A DNA stretch of 64,000 bases from Terana coerulea (GCA_024811115.1 JAKOGH010000138.1:223703-287702), one strand, 5' to 3'. Numbered from the stretch's first letter, positions 47,720 to 60,452 are shown. The notes: a model not told the origin generated them from the letters alone. A program made the numbers and translations.

Positions 47720-50700
47720 GCACGGCTGCATCCCGCGCTCGGCGGGTTGCTCACGCACTCGGAGTGGGTAGAAACGAGGCCGAAGCGGGGAGGTTGAAGG
47801 GCGCGAGGGGCGTGAAACGCAGCTGCATCCCGCGAGCGGCGGGTTGCTCACGCTCTCGGAGTGGGTAGAAACGAGGCCGAAGCGAGAAGGTTGAAGGGCG
47901 CGAGGGGCGTGAAACGCAGCTGCATCTTGCGAGCGGCGGGTCGCTCACGCACTCGGAGGCCGCGGAAATGGCCTTCAAGAGTGTCGAAAGTGGGCGCGAC
48001 GAGGGCGGTGGACGACGAGGGGCGAAGACTGCGGCTGCATCCCGCGAGGCGGCGGGTTGCTCACGCACTCGGACTCGGTGGCAATGGAGCCGGATAGGGT
48101 CAAGGACGACAAGGACAAGGACAGGCAAGCACAAGCACGAGGGGTGTAGAGGCCCAGGCCGCGGCTGCCTCCCGTATTCGGCGGTTTGCGCATACCCTCG
48201 GGGCCTCCGGAGCAACACGTTCGATTACCCGACATCGGGCACCTGTTGCAACAGCGGACATAGCGGTGCGCGATCCGCGGCTGCATCCCGCGATCGGCAG
48301 GTCGCTCACGCACTTTGACACCGTGGATCCGGGCCAAGCGATGGCCGCAGAAGACTGCAGCGACGCGACTGGGGACAACGAGAGCGTTCACCGCGGCTGC
48401 ATCTCGCGTGCGGCGGGTTGCTCACGCTGTCGGGGTCCCTGGAAATGAGTAGCAGGATAGTCGAAGCAGGCGGCGACAGGGATAGGCGGTAATAACCGCA
48501 TGCGCCGCCACTGGCACACTTCACGTCCGGAAGACTACGCAGACCTTTGGCCGCCGGCGAACACCAAGGGCGGTGGACTGCAGCTGCATCTCGCGACCGG
48601 CAGGTTGCTCACGCACTCAGACTCGGTGGAAATGGCGCTGGAGACGGTCGGGGACAACAAGGACAAGGACAGACAAGCACGAGGGGTGTAGAGCCGGGCG
48701 GCATCTCGCGGGCGCGCATACCCTCGGGGCCTCCGGCGCAGCACGTTCGATTGCCCGACATCGGGTACCTGTTGAGACAACGGACATAGCGGGGCGCGAT
48801 TCGCGGCTGCATCCCGCGATCGGCAGGTCGCTCACGCACTTCGACACCGTGGATCCGGGTCAAGAGATGGCCGCAGAAGACTACAGCCACGCGGCTGGGG
48901 GCAACGAGAGCGTTCGCCGCGGCTGCATCTCGCGTGCGGCGGGCTGCTCACGCTGTCGAGGTCCCTGCAAGTGAGCTCCAAAATAGTAGAAGCAGGCGGT
49001 GACAGGGACGGGGGACCGGGGTCTTGACAGCAAGCACCGCCGCCAGAACGTCTTGTGCCCCGGAAACCCGCGCAGTGCTCTGGCCGCTGGCGAAAATGAA
49101 AACTGCAGCCGCGCGACTGGGGCAACGAGGGCGGTCACCGCAGCTGGATCTTGCCTGCGGCGGGTTGCTCACGCTATCGAACTCCCTGGAAACGAGCTGC
49201 AGGATAGTCGGAGCAGGCGGCGACAGTGGCCGGAAGTAATAACCGCACGCACCACCGCTAGAACATCCAGGGTCCGGCAAGCTACGCATGGCTCTGGCGG
49301 CTGGCGAATCGAGATGCAAGAGAGACGATGAAGATTGCCACGATCGCGTCGGACCCCAACGGCCGTGGACCGCGGCTACATCTCGCGGACGGCAGGTTGC
49401 TCACGCACTCAGAGTCAGCGGAAACGACCTCACGGTCTACGCGAGACAGTGTCCGCAGGCCGAGGGATAGCAATACACTGGGGCAAGGCTATATTTCGCA
49501 TGCGGCGGGGCGACTTACGCACTCCGAATCCAGCAAATGAGTCGCGCAGGACAGTACATTGCGACAACGGGGCCGCAGACCTCGCGAGGTGGGCACCGCG
49601 GCAGTATACCGCGGTCGGCAAGATATTCACGCTGTCGCCGTCCGTGCAAATGGATCCGACGCCGCTCGAAGACGGCCATGAAGAGAAGAGGAGATGCCCA
49701 GAGGCGTCGGACGCGGCTGCATCCCGCGTTCGGCGGGTTGCTCACGCATGCAGAGTGCCTGAACATGCGCTCCGAGCACGGCGACGACGACGGCCGTACG
49801 GTGCTTGCCAAGGGGATGCGCAAATCGCCGCCAGATCTCGTCATCGCCGAGCGGATCATGCTCCCTGCCTCCACGGAACTGCGCCCCAGGCATGTAGGTC
49901 TGCCGTCACGCTCGCCGTACGGCGCGTCGGCGTGGGTGTCTGAGCGGCAGGCAAAGGTCGGCATATTATTTTATGCGCGCGGGATGTCAACACTGACCAC
50001 ATTCACCCCGCCAGAACCCTGTTTCGACCGAACGGCTAGGCGTTTTCGATTGAGTCGGTGACGCACGAGCGCGTATGCTTTCATTTGTACGTCGCTTGCC
50101 GTCTTCCTCCGTCGTGAAGCGGCCAGCGCGCTGACCGGTTGCGCTTCGTGGCTAGGCTCTGCCGTCACGCAGAGAGGCGTAGACCGCGGCTGCATCTCGC
50201 ACAGGGCGGGTTGCTCACGCTCTCGGAGTCAGCGACAATGCGCGACAATGCTGTGGAGCAAATAACGGCGGGGCCGAGAGGCAAGGAGGCGACCATCGCA
50301 GCTGCAAACTCGCGCTCGAGATCGGGTTGCCCACGCTGTCGAGGTCCGCAGCAACATATTGGAGAACACTCGGCGGCAGCGGCACGGAGAGCGGACGATT
50401 AACAGGGGCCGGGGACGCGGCCGCACTCTTCGCGCCGCGGGCTGCTCGCGCTCTCAGAACCCGTGAAATCGAATTTCCAGACGATCGACAAAGATGACCT
50501 CACGAAGTCTACGACGAGAGGCACGAGGCGCGGCTACATCTCATCATTACCGGGTCGCTCACGCTGTCCGCCTTGGTGGACTATACCCCAAACTGGCGCC
50601 GATCCGCCGTCATGCGCGTGGTCCATGCAGCACTGTGGACAGGGCGCGGACCGCGGCTGTATCTCGCGATCGGCGGGTCGCTCGCGCTCTCGGCCGCCGG

Positions 50701-51490
50701 CCGCCCGGGGTTCGAAAGGCCGGAGGTCTGCAGCTACGGGATGGCGGCAATGAGAGCGTTGACCGCGGCTGCATCCCACAGGCGGCGGGTTGCTCACGCT
50801 GTCGAGGTGCACAACAATGTGCTGCAAAAGAGTTGGCGGCAGCAATCTACAGGCGCGAGGCACGCGGCTGCGCTCTTCGCTCCGTGCGTTGCTTACGCTC
50901 CCAGAGCCCATGAAATCGAAATTCTAGAGCGGCGTCGAAGACGGTCTCACAGTGGTCAACGCCGAGAGGAATGAAGCGCGGCTAAATCTCGTCATTGCCG
51001 GGTGGCCCACGCCGTCCGCCTTGGTGGAACATACCCCACACAGGCGTGGATCCGCCGTCACGCCCGCCACCCGCGCACCGTCGTCGGTGACGACACGTCG
51101 CTGGCGATCGTACGGCGGCACGAGTGCATAGACGACGGCCGAGAGTCAGTACATCGCTTTGCGTATGCGCAACATTGAGACTCATCGCGCTCGTTTCGTT
51201 AGGACCATATTCAGACTGAACCGCTGGTCATTTCCGATCAGGTTGACGACGCGCCGATGCGCGTGCCCCTGCAAGCTCACCGTGCGTCGCTTACCTTATT
51301 TCCCCCCTGAAGCAGCCGTCAGGCTGATTCATCACATTTTATCCGACTTTGGCTTGTGTTCGGCAGGTCACTCATGCGCCGACTCGTCTCATCAGGCTCG
51401 GCAGACTGAGAGCATGCGATTGGAGACAGGGAGAATGTTGACCGCGGCTGGATCCCATGCGCGGCGGGTTGCTCACGCCCTCGCTCTCAG
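47720..51490. repeat. Diverged satellite, period near 113 bp
   Basis: A core of about 42 bp, gcggctgcatcccgcg then cggcgggttgctcacgc, recurs at regular steps. The position of its ctgcat falls at 47726, 47823, 47920, 48035, 48165, 48281, 48397, 48584, 48807, 48923, 49144, 49376, 49489, 49601, 49717, 50190, 50302, 50421, 50534, 50657, 50769, 50868, 50982 and 51448. Steps are mostly 97-123 bp or near multiples. Copies range from almost identical to barely recognisable. The core is the conserved part and the spacers vary. Open frames through it repeat SRAAGCSR-like peptides, an effect of the repeat rather than evidence for a protein. Confidence 0.9.
48110..49200. repeat. Higher-order duplication in satellite, about 530 bp
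   Basis: A block from about 48115 to 48640 is repeated at about 48660-49200. ggatcc lies at 48325 and 48851, and cores at 48281/48807 and 48397/48923, all 526 bp apart. Both blocks carry the same accessory spacer features (cgaggggtgtagag; taccctcggggcctccgg; gaagcaggcgg), so several monomers were copied together. Confidence 0.85.
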
Positions 51491-52384
51491 CGGACTTGTG
51501 TTTCAGGAGGAGGGAAAATGTATGGATAGTGTCGGAAATAATCAACAGAGCCGACTGCGGCTGCTTCTAACACTCAAGGCCGCGGAAATATGTGCGAAGA
51601 TATTCGAGAACGACGACGATAAGAGCGGAAGACGCACCAGGGGCATGGGGCACAGCTGACCGTATGAGCCGACGCGCTACGGTCGACGTGACATCAACGC
51701 AGACGGGGCGGCATCATCGGTGTCCAGGCGACGACGTGCAGTCGGCAATCGCTGTGCGCGTACGAGGTGTCCAGACTCACGACGCCGCTCCGTTAGGACC
51801 CTGTTTTGGCGCGATAGCTGTGCCTTTGGTGGAGACGGCGGCGCGTCTGCGCGCGTGCTTCCAGCCTTCCACTGGTACATCGCTTACCGTCCATTTTCCC
51901 CGACACAACCAACAGGCTAACCGATCGCCCGTTATTTCCTTCAGACTGCGCCTCAGTCGCCGTTTGTCGGCTGTCACTGCACAACATTCCGACGCGCCCC
52001 ATGGTCTCGTCCCTTCTGTCATGAACTCGTGCTTCCTCAGATCCCTCCGCTGATGGGACAAGTAGGGGTGTGAACGCACTCGACTCTGCCCCTAATGAAT
52101 CAAAGCTATGAAATGTTGCCACGTTGCAAAATGGGACTGATCGAGAATGGCCGTACTCGCGCCGCTGCCGTGCCTTGCAAAATTATCAGGAATACTCTTC
52201 CGCTCAGGTATTGACCCTGCACCAATATGGGGATGGGCATCGCTGTGGTGTGACAAAGGCAGTCTGTGTCAATGGAATTGAGTCATGCCTTTTGTAATTA
52301 GGAACAAAGTCTTTGAGATGAAATCAGCGCAATGAGACAACATGCATAATTCATAAGTGAGAGACGTGAGAAATCAAGGGCGGA
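51491..52384. other. Island spacer
   Basis: Past the last satellite core. AT content rises after about 52080. No gene recognised. Confidence 0.4.
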
Positions 52385-53312
52385 TCAGTCTTCATCCCCA
52401 TTTGTGAGGCGAGTGGTCTTGACGGTGCGCTTTCTCAACCGCCGAGAGATGGTGGCGGGACCCCTATTGGGCCGACGACCAGTATCTACGCGATGAGAGG
52501 CAACATCTGTTGCACCCCGTAAAGTTGTACATTGAGATGAAGCCCTCTCCTCCAACTCTGCTCTGGACAGCTTCCGAAACCCGACTGTCCCGTCCTTCAA
52601 CCCACGCACCAAGGCACTGATCTCCCGCAGTGAGTACATGCGGGAGGGCGAGGTGCCGAAGTTAGGCCAGTTGAACAGCTCAACCCCATAACGGAAGATG
52701 ATCTTCGGCGTGCCGTAGTACGGCATCTGCGTGTAGATCATCTCTGCGGTCGGGTCGCCGCTCGCCTCGCCTGCGTTTGTTGCGACACCACGCCGCCCGG
52801 CGATGACATTCACATTGCATCAGCAGATGTGAATTGCTCTAAATGGCAAGTACTCACGTAATCGGCGGCGCAGCCACTCGGACAACACGTTCTGCTCGTG
52901 CAGAAGACAAGCCTTGTACGTCGCTTCTGTGGGCGTGAAGGATAAGCTGAGGACGACTAAAACTGCGCCAGGTATACTGGCCTTTTCGAACACTGCAGGT
53001 CCGATGACGAGGAACATATCCTTGAGGTTCTGGCGGCGAGGGGTCGGGCTTTGGAAGCGCCTCGAAAGGCAGATATGCAACTTTCATGTTTGGTGGGAAT
53101 TTCGGAGGGCTCATCGGAAGGCTGTCTGATGTAGCTTGCTGCGGCGAGGAGTCCAAGACTCGCCTTTTGAACCTTTCAATCTCCTCTTGGATGCTCTGAA
53201 GTCAGCCAAAAATCCACTCGGTGAAAACTGACCAAACGCAGAAGTACGTCTCGGCGAGTAAATCGCCTCCTATACACGGACGTACTGTCGAGATCCCCCA
53301 ATCAAGGGCCAT
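52385..53312 (-). CDS. Hypothetical orphan protein in island
   Basis: A spliced model with ATG at 53312 reads MALDWGISTVRPCIGGDLL, then (after a gtttgg...ttcag intron) SIQEEIERFKRRVLDSSP and MKVAYLPFEALPKPDP. Next, NLKDMFLVIGPAVFEKASIPG, SFTPTEATYKACLLHEQ and LSEWLRRRLR lead through an intron (gtgagt...acgcag) to EMIYTQMPYYGTPKIIFRYG, LFNWPNFGTSPSRMYSLREIS and a basic tail ending TTRLTNGDED at 52385. Amino-acid use looks coding, unlike its surroundings. A one-base frame slip sits between the PSPPEPQ and QNLKDMF parts near 53030. I recognise no domain. It could be a lineage-specific gene or the remains of a mobile-element gene. Confidence 0.45.
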
Positions 53313-54734
53313 GTCGCAGTGATCACACTCGCAACCCTGGGCTCGACGCGAGATTGCAGTAGATCTGCTCGGTGTCTTGCCACTTTTGCCGGTAACCTGG
53401 TGCTAAGTCGACATCTGCTCCAGGGCTGCGTTCCGGGGTACCTCCTTTAGGTCTGCTCCGGACGCCTAAAGCCAAGCGTCGCCGGCGAACTTGCGTTTGC
53501 CGCGGTTGCCCGCAACGCTCGCAAGAACTGCGTGGCAGAATATAGTTTCTATGCCACGCTCACAGCCAGGTATGTTGGGAAGAATATTAATGGTATTGAG
53601 CGCGTCCGCCGTTCACCTGAGTTGTCAAAGACGATGGAGGCAGGAGAAAGCGTGAGACGCCGGCGCCGAGGGAGCGGATCGGAGCAACGAGCCTGCGCCA
53701 CAAAGCTGGAAGGCACCATATCGGGCAGTTCAAATGCGAAGCGCCCGACGTCGTCTTTTCTCCAACCTCCAGCACCTCAAGATGTTGCACGGGCTGTGGT
53801 CGCCGACAGCTGCGTCAACGCTTTTTCCCGTCTAGACGTATGTAATCTCGCCAAATTCTGCTACCTTTTGAGTGTAATCATGACCAGGTAACGTGCCAGC
53901 AAGCAAATGGCCTAGCGTTTGCCTGGCAGCGTCGTCGGAGCGTTTGAGCCTACGACGGGACTATTGCCAGGGCGGGCAGCACCGAAAGGTAGGTGAAACA
54001 CTTACATTTAATATCAAATCACTTTGATGCACGAGCGTACTAACGATGTTTGCTAGAACTGCGCTCGGCGCGCCGTCAGCGTTAGCTCAAGAATCAAGAT
54101 ATCGCCAAGTGCCCGATGTCTCTGGCCATAGAGCGGCGGTGTTGCGGTTTGCACGCCGAGTCTCGGCTGCAGCGCCGCACGCACTTGTACGGAATTGCGA
54201 CGGCGCACTACGGCATGCAGGTATGTTTCTAACTCGTCATTAGCAGCGCAAACCATGGCTGACCGTGTGCGTCTTGGCAGAAATAGTTATTTTTGGCTGA
54301 GCCGTTAGGAAATAGCTGGCGCTGTCCTCGCACATCAAGTCACCGAGACGTCGGCTGCAAGCAAGTTCACGCGAGCGTGCGGCCGTTGCAAGACACCGCG
54401 TCGTAGAAGCACACGGTAAGTGAGGCTGTATTTTCACGCATCAAATGCTTACATCATACGTTTGAAGCCAATGCCAGGGTTGAACTCGCCGCTTACAGCG
54501 CAGAAGTCCATCACCGAGCCGCGTTCGCGGCGCGATAATGCAGCAGGGCTCAGAGGAAATGTTTCGGCGGCGACGTGGGCAACGTCGCATGGAATGCAGG
54601 TACGCGCGGTTGCTACTTTGGTGGTCCGAGTCGTTGATGCTTAGTCTCCTAGATGTCAGCATGGCTCTGGGACTACTGCGGCAAAGTCTTTACCAAATAC
54701 CATTCATCACACGGCCGGCTATACCGACGAGCCC
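53313..54734. other. Island spacer
   Basis: About 1.4 kb with short random-looking frames only. Confidence 0.4.
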
Positions 54735-55500
54735 GAAAATCTCGAGAAGACTGCGACTGACAGATCTGCTGCCTTTGCGGTTGTTTGGAGCCGCTACGCC
54801 CATGGCATGCGGCTGCTGTCACCGAGTTACACAACATGCACACAGGATCCCAAGCAGTGGGACCGTGCAGAAGCGCAAATGCACCCGCTACGAGACCACA
54901 CGGAGCTACAAACCCCGCGGGATGTAGCCGCACGTCCCGTCATGACGTGCCGCCACGGCTCGTTTTCACGAAGGCGTCAGTGAAGCCCGCCGCCGCCAAG
55001 TCGGAGCACGAGTTCACGGACTTTGCGACCATACGGAGCCATAACGGCTGTGAGATGCGCTCGCCATTCGTCTTCGCGAAATCTCAGATGAAGACGATGT
55101 TTGCACCACGGAAATCTCGAGAAGACGGCGACCGACGGATCTGCCGCCTTTGCGGTTTTTTGGAGCCGCTACGCCCATGGCATGCGGCTGCTGTCACCGG
55201 GTTCCAGAACATGCACACAGGGTCCCAGACCTCGGGACTGTGTGGAAGCGCGAATTCACCCGCTACGAGACCACACGGAGCCACAAACCCCGCGGGATGT
55301 AGCCGCGCGTGCCGCCATGACGTGCCGCCGCGGCTCGCTTTCTCGAATGTGTTACAGTAAAGCTCGTCGCCGCCAAGTCGAAGCGCGAATTCACGGACTT
55401 TGCAACCACACGGAGCCACAACGCCCGCGAGATGCAGCTGCGAGCGCCGCTGTGAGACGCCTCCGCCATTCGTCTTTGCGAAACTCTAGATGACCACGGC
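54735..55500. repeat. Tandem duplication, 375-bp unit
   Basis: Unit 1 starts at gaaaatctcgag (54735) and unit 2 at gaaatctcgag (55111). Matching marks such as tggagccgctacgcccatgg lie at 54786 and 55161 (375 bp apart). A shorter sub-repeat of about 140 bp (accacacggagccacaa) occurs inside the units. The copies differ by many point changes. Confidence 0.9.
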
Positions 55501-58150
55501 GTTTGCACCATCGCGAAGCACGAAACCCTCGGCGTCGAGACCGTGCAGAGCCACGCCGTCCAGATGAAACGGCCCAAGCACCCCCTTCGCACATCCTCTG
55601 CCGCCGCAAGGCCATGGCCGCGTCCTCCACCAGCTCGCTGCGAGGACGTCGACGCAATGCGTTGAAGGCGACGCTGAATATGTCACTTTCGGCCGTTCTG
55701 TGCGCGCGAGGGCGTCACGGCCGCCTCAAGTTTGAGGTGCAAATACGCCGGCTCTCGAACCGTCCGACGCCTCGGCGAGCCTTCACGTATAGCCCCGGGG
55801 CGCCGTTTATTTCCAGAAGAGCGGAAGGCACGGACGCAGATCACCTCAGCTCGGCTAGCCACGCCACCTGTGCCAGTGCTTTGGGACGAGGACACGGAGG
55901 GCACCCGATTCGTCTCGGGCTCTCTGTCCGCGCGTCTCACGCCGGCGCATGCGCAGAGTCTCGCTTCGTCCTGTATGCAACGTTGCGACACATGCGTTGC
56001 ACTGCCGAGGTCGGCCGGAGTGTGCGGCGGTGTCGTGCGACTGCGACGGAAGCCTGGCGTTTTATTTTGGGGTGCATCGCGCCGGATATAAGAGAGGCAG
56101 GGAAAGAGCTCGATTCCCTCAGTCCGGTGGTGCCTTCCCTCTCCGCTCTCTCCCTCGTTCACATTCCCGTCTCGCGCCTCCTCTGTTTGCCCTCAACATC
56201 CCGAGGCCGCCGTGCTCACGACCCCCTCTGCTTGTTGGGCCGTCGGCCCGGGAGACACGTCTGAACGCGGCGCGCATGCGTTTGGTGCAAGGTGCGTGCA
56301 CTTGCTGTCTTGCCCATACAAACTCATGCTTACCTATCCTTTACTTTGCTACAGATTTGCAGTGCGTCGTTCAACGGCCATGCTTACCAGGTCATTATGT
56401 CGTGACCGAGGGCTTTGGATGGATGACTGACTTTTGTTATATGTCGCAGATTACCTGGCTCGTCGGCGTGATCTCTTGCAGGCATGTTCGCGTTTGTAGC
56501 TCTTTGTAGACTGTCACTGATGTACTTACCAGGTGAATACTGAATTTCGATGAATACTGACCGGACGTGACTCTTTTTGACGTTGCGTACGCGTGTACTT
56601 AAAGGTGTGTTCATTCCCGTTATAATGCGCCATGGCGTACACTAACGCAGCACCTGTTCTTAGTCATGTGGGACTGGTAACGATCGGCACCTCGGCCTCT
56701 CACCCGCGGGACGCTGAGGGAGTTTCTGAACTTCAAACATGTTGGTGATGACACGGATGGGTCTTCCGTGGCTGCCGCTGCGTCCTTCGGCCCGTCGTCG
56801 CGGCGTGCGCGACGAGGTGAGGTGAACGTTGGGGCGTTGCTGAGAGGCGACGCCGGCTCCAGGCCGCCGTGCAATGCGCGCGACGCCGTCGTGCTGCATC
56901 GGAGTATGGCTGTGTCTCAACCACCGAGCATACTGGCGTCGCAGGGAGCATCCTGTAGACCGCTCTCTGCTAGTCACGAGCAGCGTGGGCACGATCGTTC
57001 TGCCGTCGTGTGCTCCGGGTCGAACAGCTGCTCGGCGCAGGTCGGTGAGTCAGCTGTGCTTATTCTGTTATTTTGATGCAGGACTGCTGTACACACAAAG
57101 GTATATTATGTCTGTGGCGTTATCAGCCGTCGCGGCGCCACGGGTCTCATGCACATGCCGTCGGTTGGACTTGGTTGTAGTCCGTCGAAGCCGTCGTTGA
57201 GGTGTATAGGGGGGTTTATGGCCGTCTGAACGGTTGTTTGGTTATACACGGCACTTACTATAAGTAGCACGCCTGGACCGTCCGTTTACGCTATCATTAA
57301 TATATCTGTCAACGAGACCTTACTTATCAGTCGTGCGCAACGAGCGTCCTGATCCGGACATTGACTTTGCCACACCACAAGGGAAGTAGCATAAGACCCA
57401 ACACCCACCCTCACGAATGTCCTGGTAGTATTATGAGTGTGCTTGCCCGTATTTCCGTGCTTTTGCGCCGACTACGAGTCCACAACCAACTCCCAGTATA
57501 AGGGTATTAATAGCAGTACTCTGTCATACAGTAGAGATGTTCGTCCCGCTAGTGTGCACTCTTAATCGTCTCGTTCTTGCTCTATTAACTTCATTCGCGT
57601 CCAGTAGGGTATTGTCAGTTTGTGTATACTACCAGCATTGCACTGCAATACAAACTGGTTAGATACCCATCTTGTGCTCTCTACTCGAGTCGCCCGATCT
57701 CGCTGCCGTCTGTCTGCTTATCTCTTTTTATTCACAAGTATAGGCCCATAGAAATCGACGCATGGTACATTACTCCGCCTCAACTCAAGTTCTATCCAAG
57801 TCCGGGTCCGCTCCGAGTCGGCCAGTGTGCGGTCGCAGATATTGTGCACCGTGAATCGAGTGCTTCGGTCCATATCGCACAGACCGTGAATTGCTATTCC
57901 GTCTATAGTAGTACATCAGGGATGGTGGGTGAAATGGTATGCAGACAACATTCCTCCAGCCAGCGAAGATCCTTGCTTAGGCGGTTGTATAGTTCGACAG
58001 CAACTTGATAGATACAGAGCGGCCGTACACGCCGTAATACACGAGAGCACTTATCGTAGATCCATTCGCTCTAAATCTTCATCAGGCGGTTTCGTGAACG
58101 GTAAACAAATATATTATCACGTCCTGAATGTACTGTACATGAATTTGATA
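55501..58150. other. Right part of accessory island
   Basis: GC-rich to about 57100, then AT-richer with no open frames of note. It contains one promoter-like stretch (56083-56520), listed separately. No protein gene recognised. Confidence 0.4.
56083..56520 (+). other. Candidate short spliced transcription unit
   Basis: A TATA-like gatataagag near 56086 is followed by a strongly CT-rich leader (56130-56200), as in real fungal promoters. Two intron-like spans follow: 56292-56354 (gtgcgt...gctacag) and about 56391-56449 (gtcatt...tcgcag). The only reading frame is tiny (ATG at 56276). If transcribed it would be a non-coding or micropeptide RNA. Confidence 0.25.
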
Positions 58151-60452
58151 CTATACTCCCGATACCCTTCCACGCAAGACTGCGCGCGCGGAACGGAGGC
58201 TCTTGCCTAATGCAGACCACCCGTCCGAGGACGATGACCCGGAAGAGGACCGTCCAGTTGGTGCAAGCAAGTCGCCCCATGCTGACCCGTCAACGTCGAT
58301 GTTGGAAAGGGAGTCGGAAAAGTCAGAGAGACCGTTGGAGCCATTGTCATGCTCGCGGTCACACTCCGCTGCGGTCCAGGCATTGTGAAACTCAAGGTCA
58401 GACAGGCCAGTAGCTGTTGCAATAATTTCACCAGACAAGAGGTCACCGGAGGTCTTGACAAACGCAATCTTCCTGCTCACGCCGGTGCATGCACAGAGTA
58501 TAGGAGAATAATAGCGTCCGAGAGGCAGGCCGCTCAGCTCGAACGCTTGGCCCGACGTGGTGTTCGACAGCTCAAAGGTGGTGAAGTTGGTGTCAGACCA
58601 GCGAGCATGAATGACCAAGTCTTCTGCGTTGGGTACGAACGACAGAGAGTAGTACGGCGCCCCTGCGTGAAGGACAGGAACAGCCTTGGCATTCTCATCC
58701 TCGATGTCGTAGACGTAGTTCGCGCCAGCACCCTGGAATACAGCCTTGGTCCCATTCTCGTTCACACGGAGTTCCGTGAATGCATGAACACGCTGTATAT
58801 CACTGGCCTCAAGAGCCCTAATATCCGTAGTGCTGGTCCTCGTCTCCGCGATGCGCTTCTCGATGTGAGCCGAGAACAAGATAGGTTTGGGCGACTTGTC
58901 AGCCTTCGTACGTTCACCGCGCGAGTTTGTTGACAGGGGGACGTGGTAGATCTGCCCTGCAGCCCAGATGATGACTGCGTCGTCTTCGGGTGTGAACGCA
59001 AACGAGGGGTATGTGCCCATAGGTGCGGACACTGCAGATAAATCGTAGGTAAGACCATCCCATACATGATGGATTGTTCCCGTGACCAAATCCCTGAGAT
59101 ACTGATTAGCAACAACGCGGTATCATGCGCATATAACCACTCACTTGAGCACTAGGGCCTCCTTGTCTCTGACCCTCCGGACGAATGCCAAAGTACGGCC
59201 GTCTCTGGAAAGCTCAGGGCGTGACGCACCGCCAGGGAAAGAATGGACGAGCGTAGTAGTCTGCTTGGTGGTGAGGTTGGTCGAGAAGATTGCGTAGATG
59301 CCAGTATGTACATCTGTGAGCATATGGTGAGTTAACGCAGACATCATTTAGGCAGGTAAACATACCTTTGCTGTATGTGAATTGGCCGCTAGTATCCAGC
59401 ACGTTCTTTGCGTAGATGAGACTATCATTGCCCTGCCAGATGATCTGCTCCGGACCAATTTGCTGTTCTTCGTAATCTTCCGGACCCCAACCACTAGGCA
59501 AAATACGAGGAACAAGACGTTTGCCGCTGCCTACTACAATCTTCTGGTTGGATGATTCAGGAATGTCGTACTCCCAGGCTTCACCTGCACCAAGGCTTCG
59601 CTCAGAGGTGTACCATTTGGTCGCGATGACCTTGGTGCCGGAGGGATGAAAACGTGCGTCGGAGACCCAGCGATAGGTCTCATTTGTAACTCTATGCGCT
59701 ATACGTTCGTGTCAATCAGCTGAGCAAGGAGAAAGATTTAGTTACTTACCATTTACACGACCTTCACGAACCAGCCGTCTACGCTTGGCCTCCACAGTTT
59801 CCTTTACTCCGTTGGCAAGTCGGCCCTCGTCATCTCGCGTAGTAGCTAACGCATCCAGCAGTTCCCCAGAGTTGGTAGTCCTGACATCCATTTGGCTACA
59901 TCCCTTCCATTCGGTTACCCAAATGTTCTCCAGGCCGAGTTCCGCGTCACTCCTGAACACCAGCTTGTGTCCGTCCGGAGAAAAATGAGGGTCAGAGTCG
60001 TGGGGCACACCGAGCAGGACAGGGTGAGCCTTCGTGCGACCTGAAGTACTGGACTTGTACGCGCTTCCTGGCAAGCAATAGATGTCTCCAACCATGTCGA
60101 AGACAATGTCTCCGCTCTTGGGGTGAACATCCAAGCGAAGCCATGTTCCTTCGGTCACATCGTATTCGAGCTTTCGAGGGTAAGGGAAGTCCGTGGAAAT
60201 GTCCCAGGGGGTCTGTTGACGCAGAGGCCAGATGTCGTCCTTCCACTCGCTCGCGGGGTCGTCCGTGGCGAATGGACGCGCTGCCTGGCGAAGTACTGCC
60301 TCATCTCGCGTCCAGTATGTCGGTAAAAACGTCGAAAGTGTGAACGCTGCGGAAAGCAAGACGACGAGCCGGAAGAAACGCGACCGAGTCTTCGTCCTGT
60401 TCCATCTGGGAGTCGCGAGGGGCTGGAAGGGTACTTCGGCGGCACCCTTCAT
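58151..60452 (-). pseudogene. Amidohydrolase gene, truncated copy B
   Basis: Copy of the 5' half of the gene at 41.3-45.7 kb: same promoter, ATG (60452), membrane anchor, introns and first half of the propeller, up to TSGDLLSGEIIATA near 58410. There the homology stops and the frame runs on in unrelated Ser/Gly/Asp-rich sequence (NGLSDFSDSLSNIDVDGSAWG; RSSSGSSSSDG) to a stop at 58151. The rest of the propeller and the whole amidohydrolase domain are missing, so enzyme activity is impossible. Every intron boundary and reading frame in the copied part is intact, so a chimeric product of about 700 residues could still be made. Confidence 0.88.

Noticed and set aside
47720..51490. Regular repeats considered as a CRISPR array or a repeat protein
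   Set aside because: Host is a fungus; cores are diverged, spacers are themselves repetitive, and the repeated peptides occur in several frames broken by stops.
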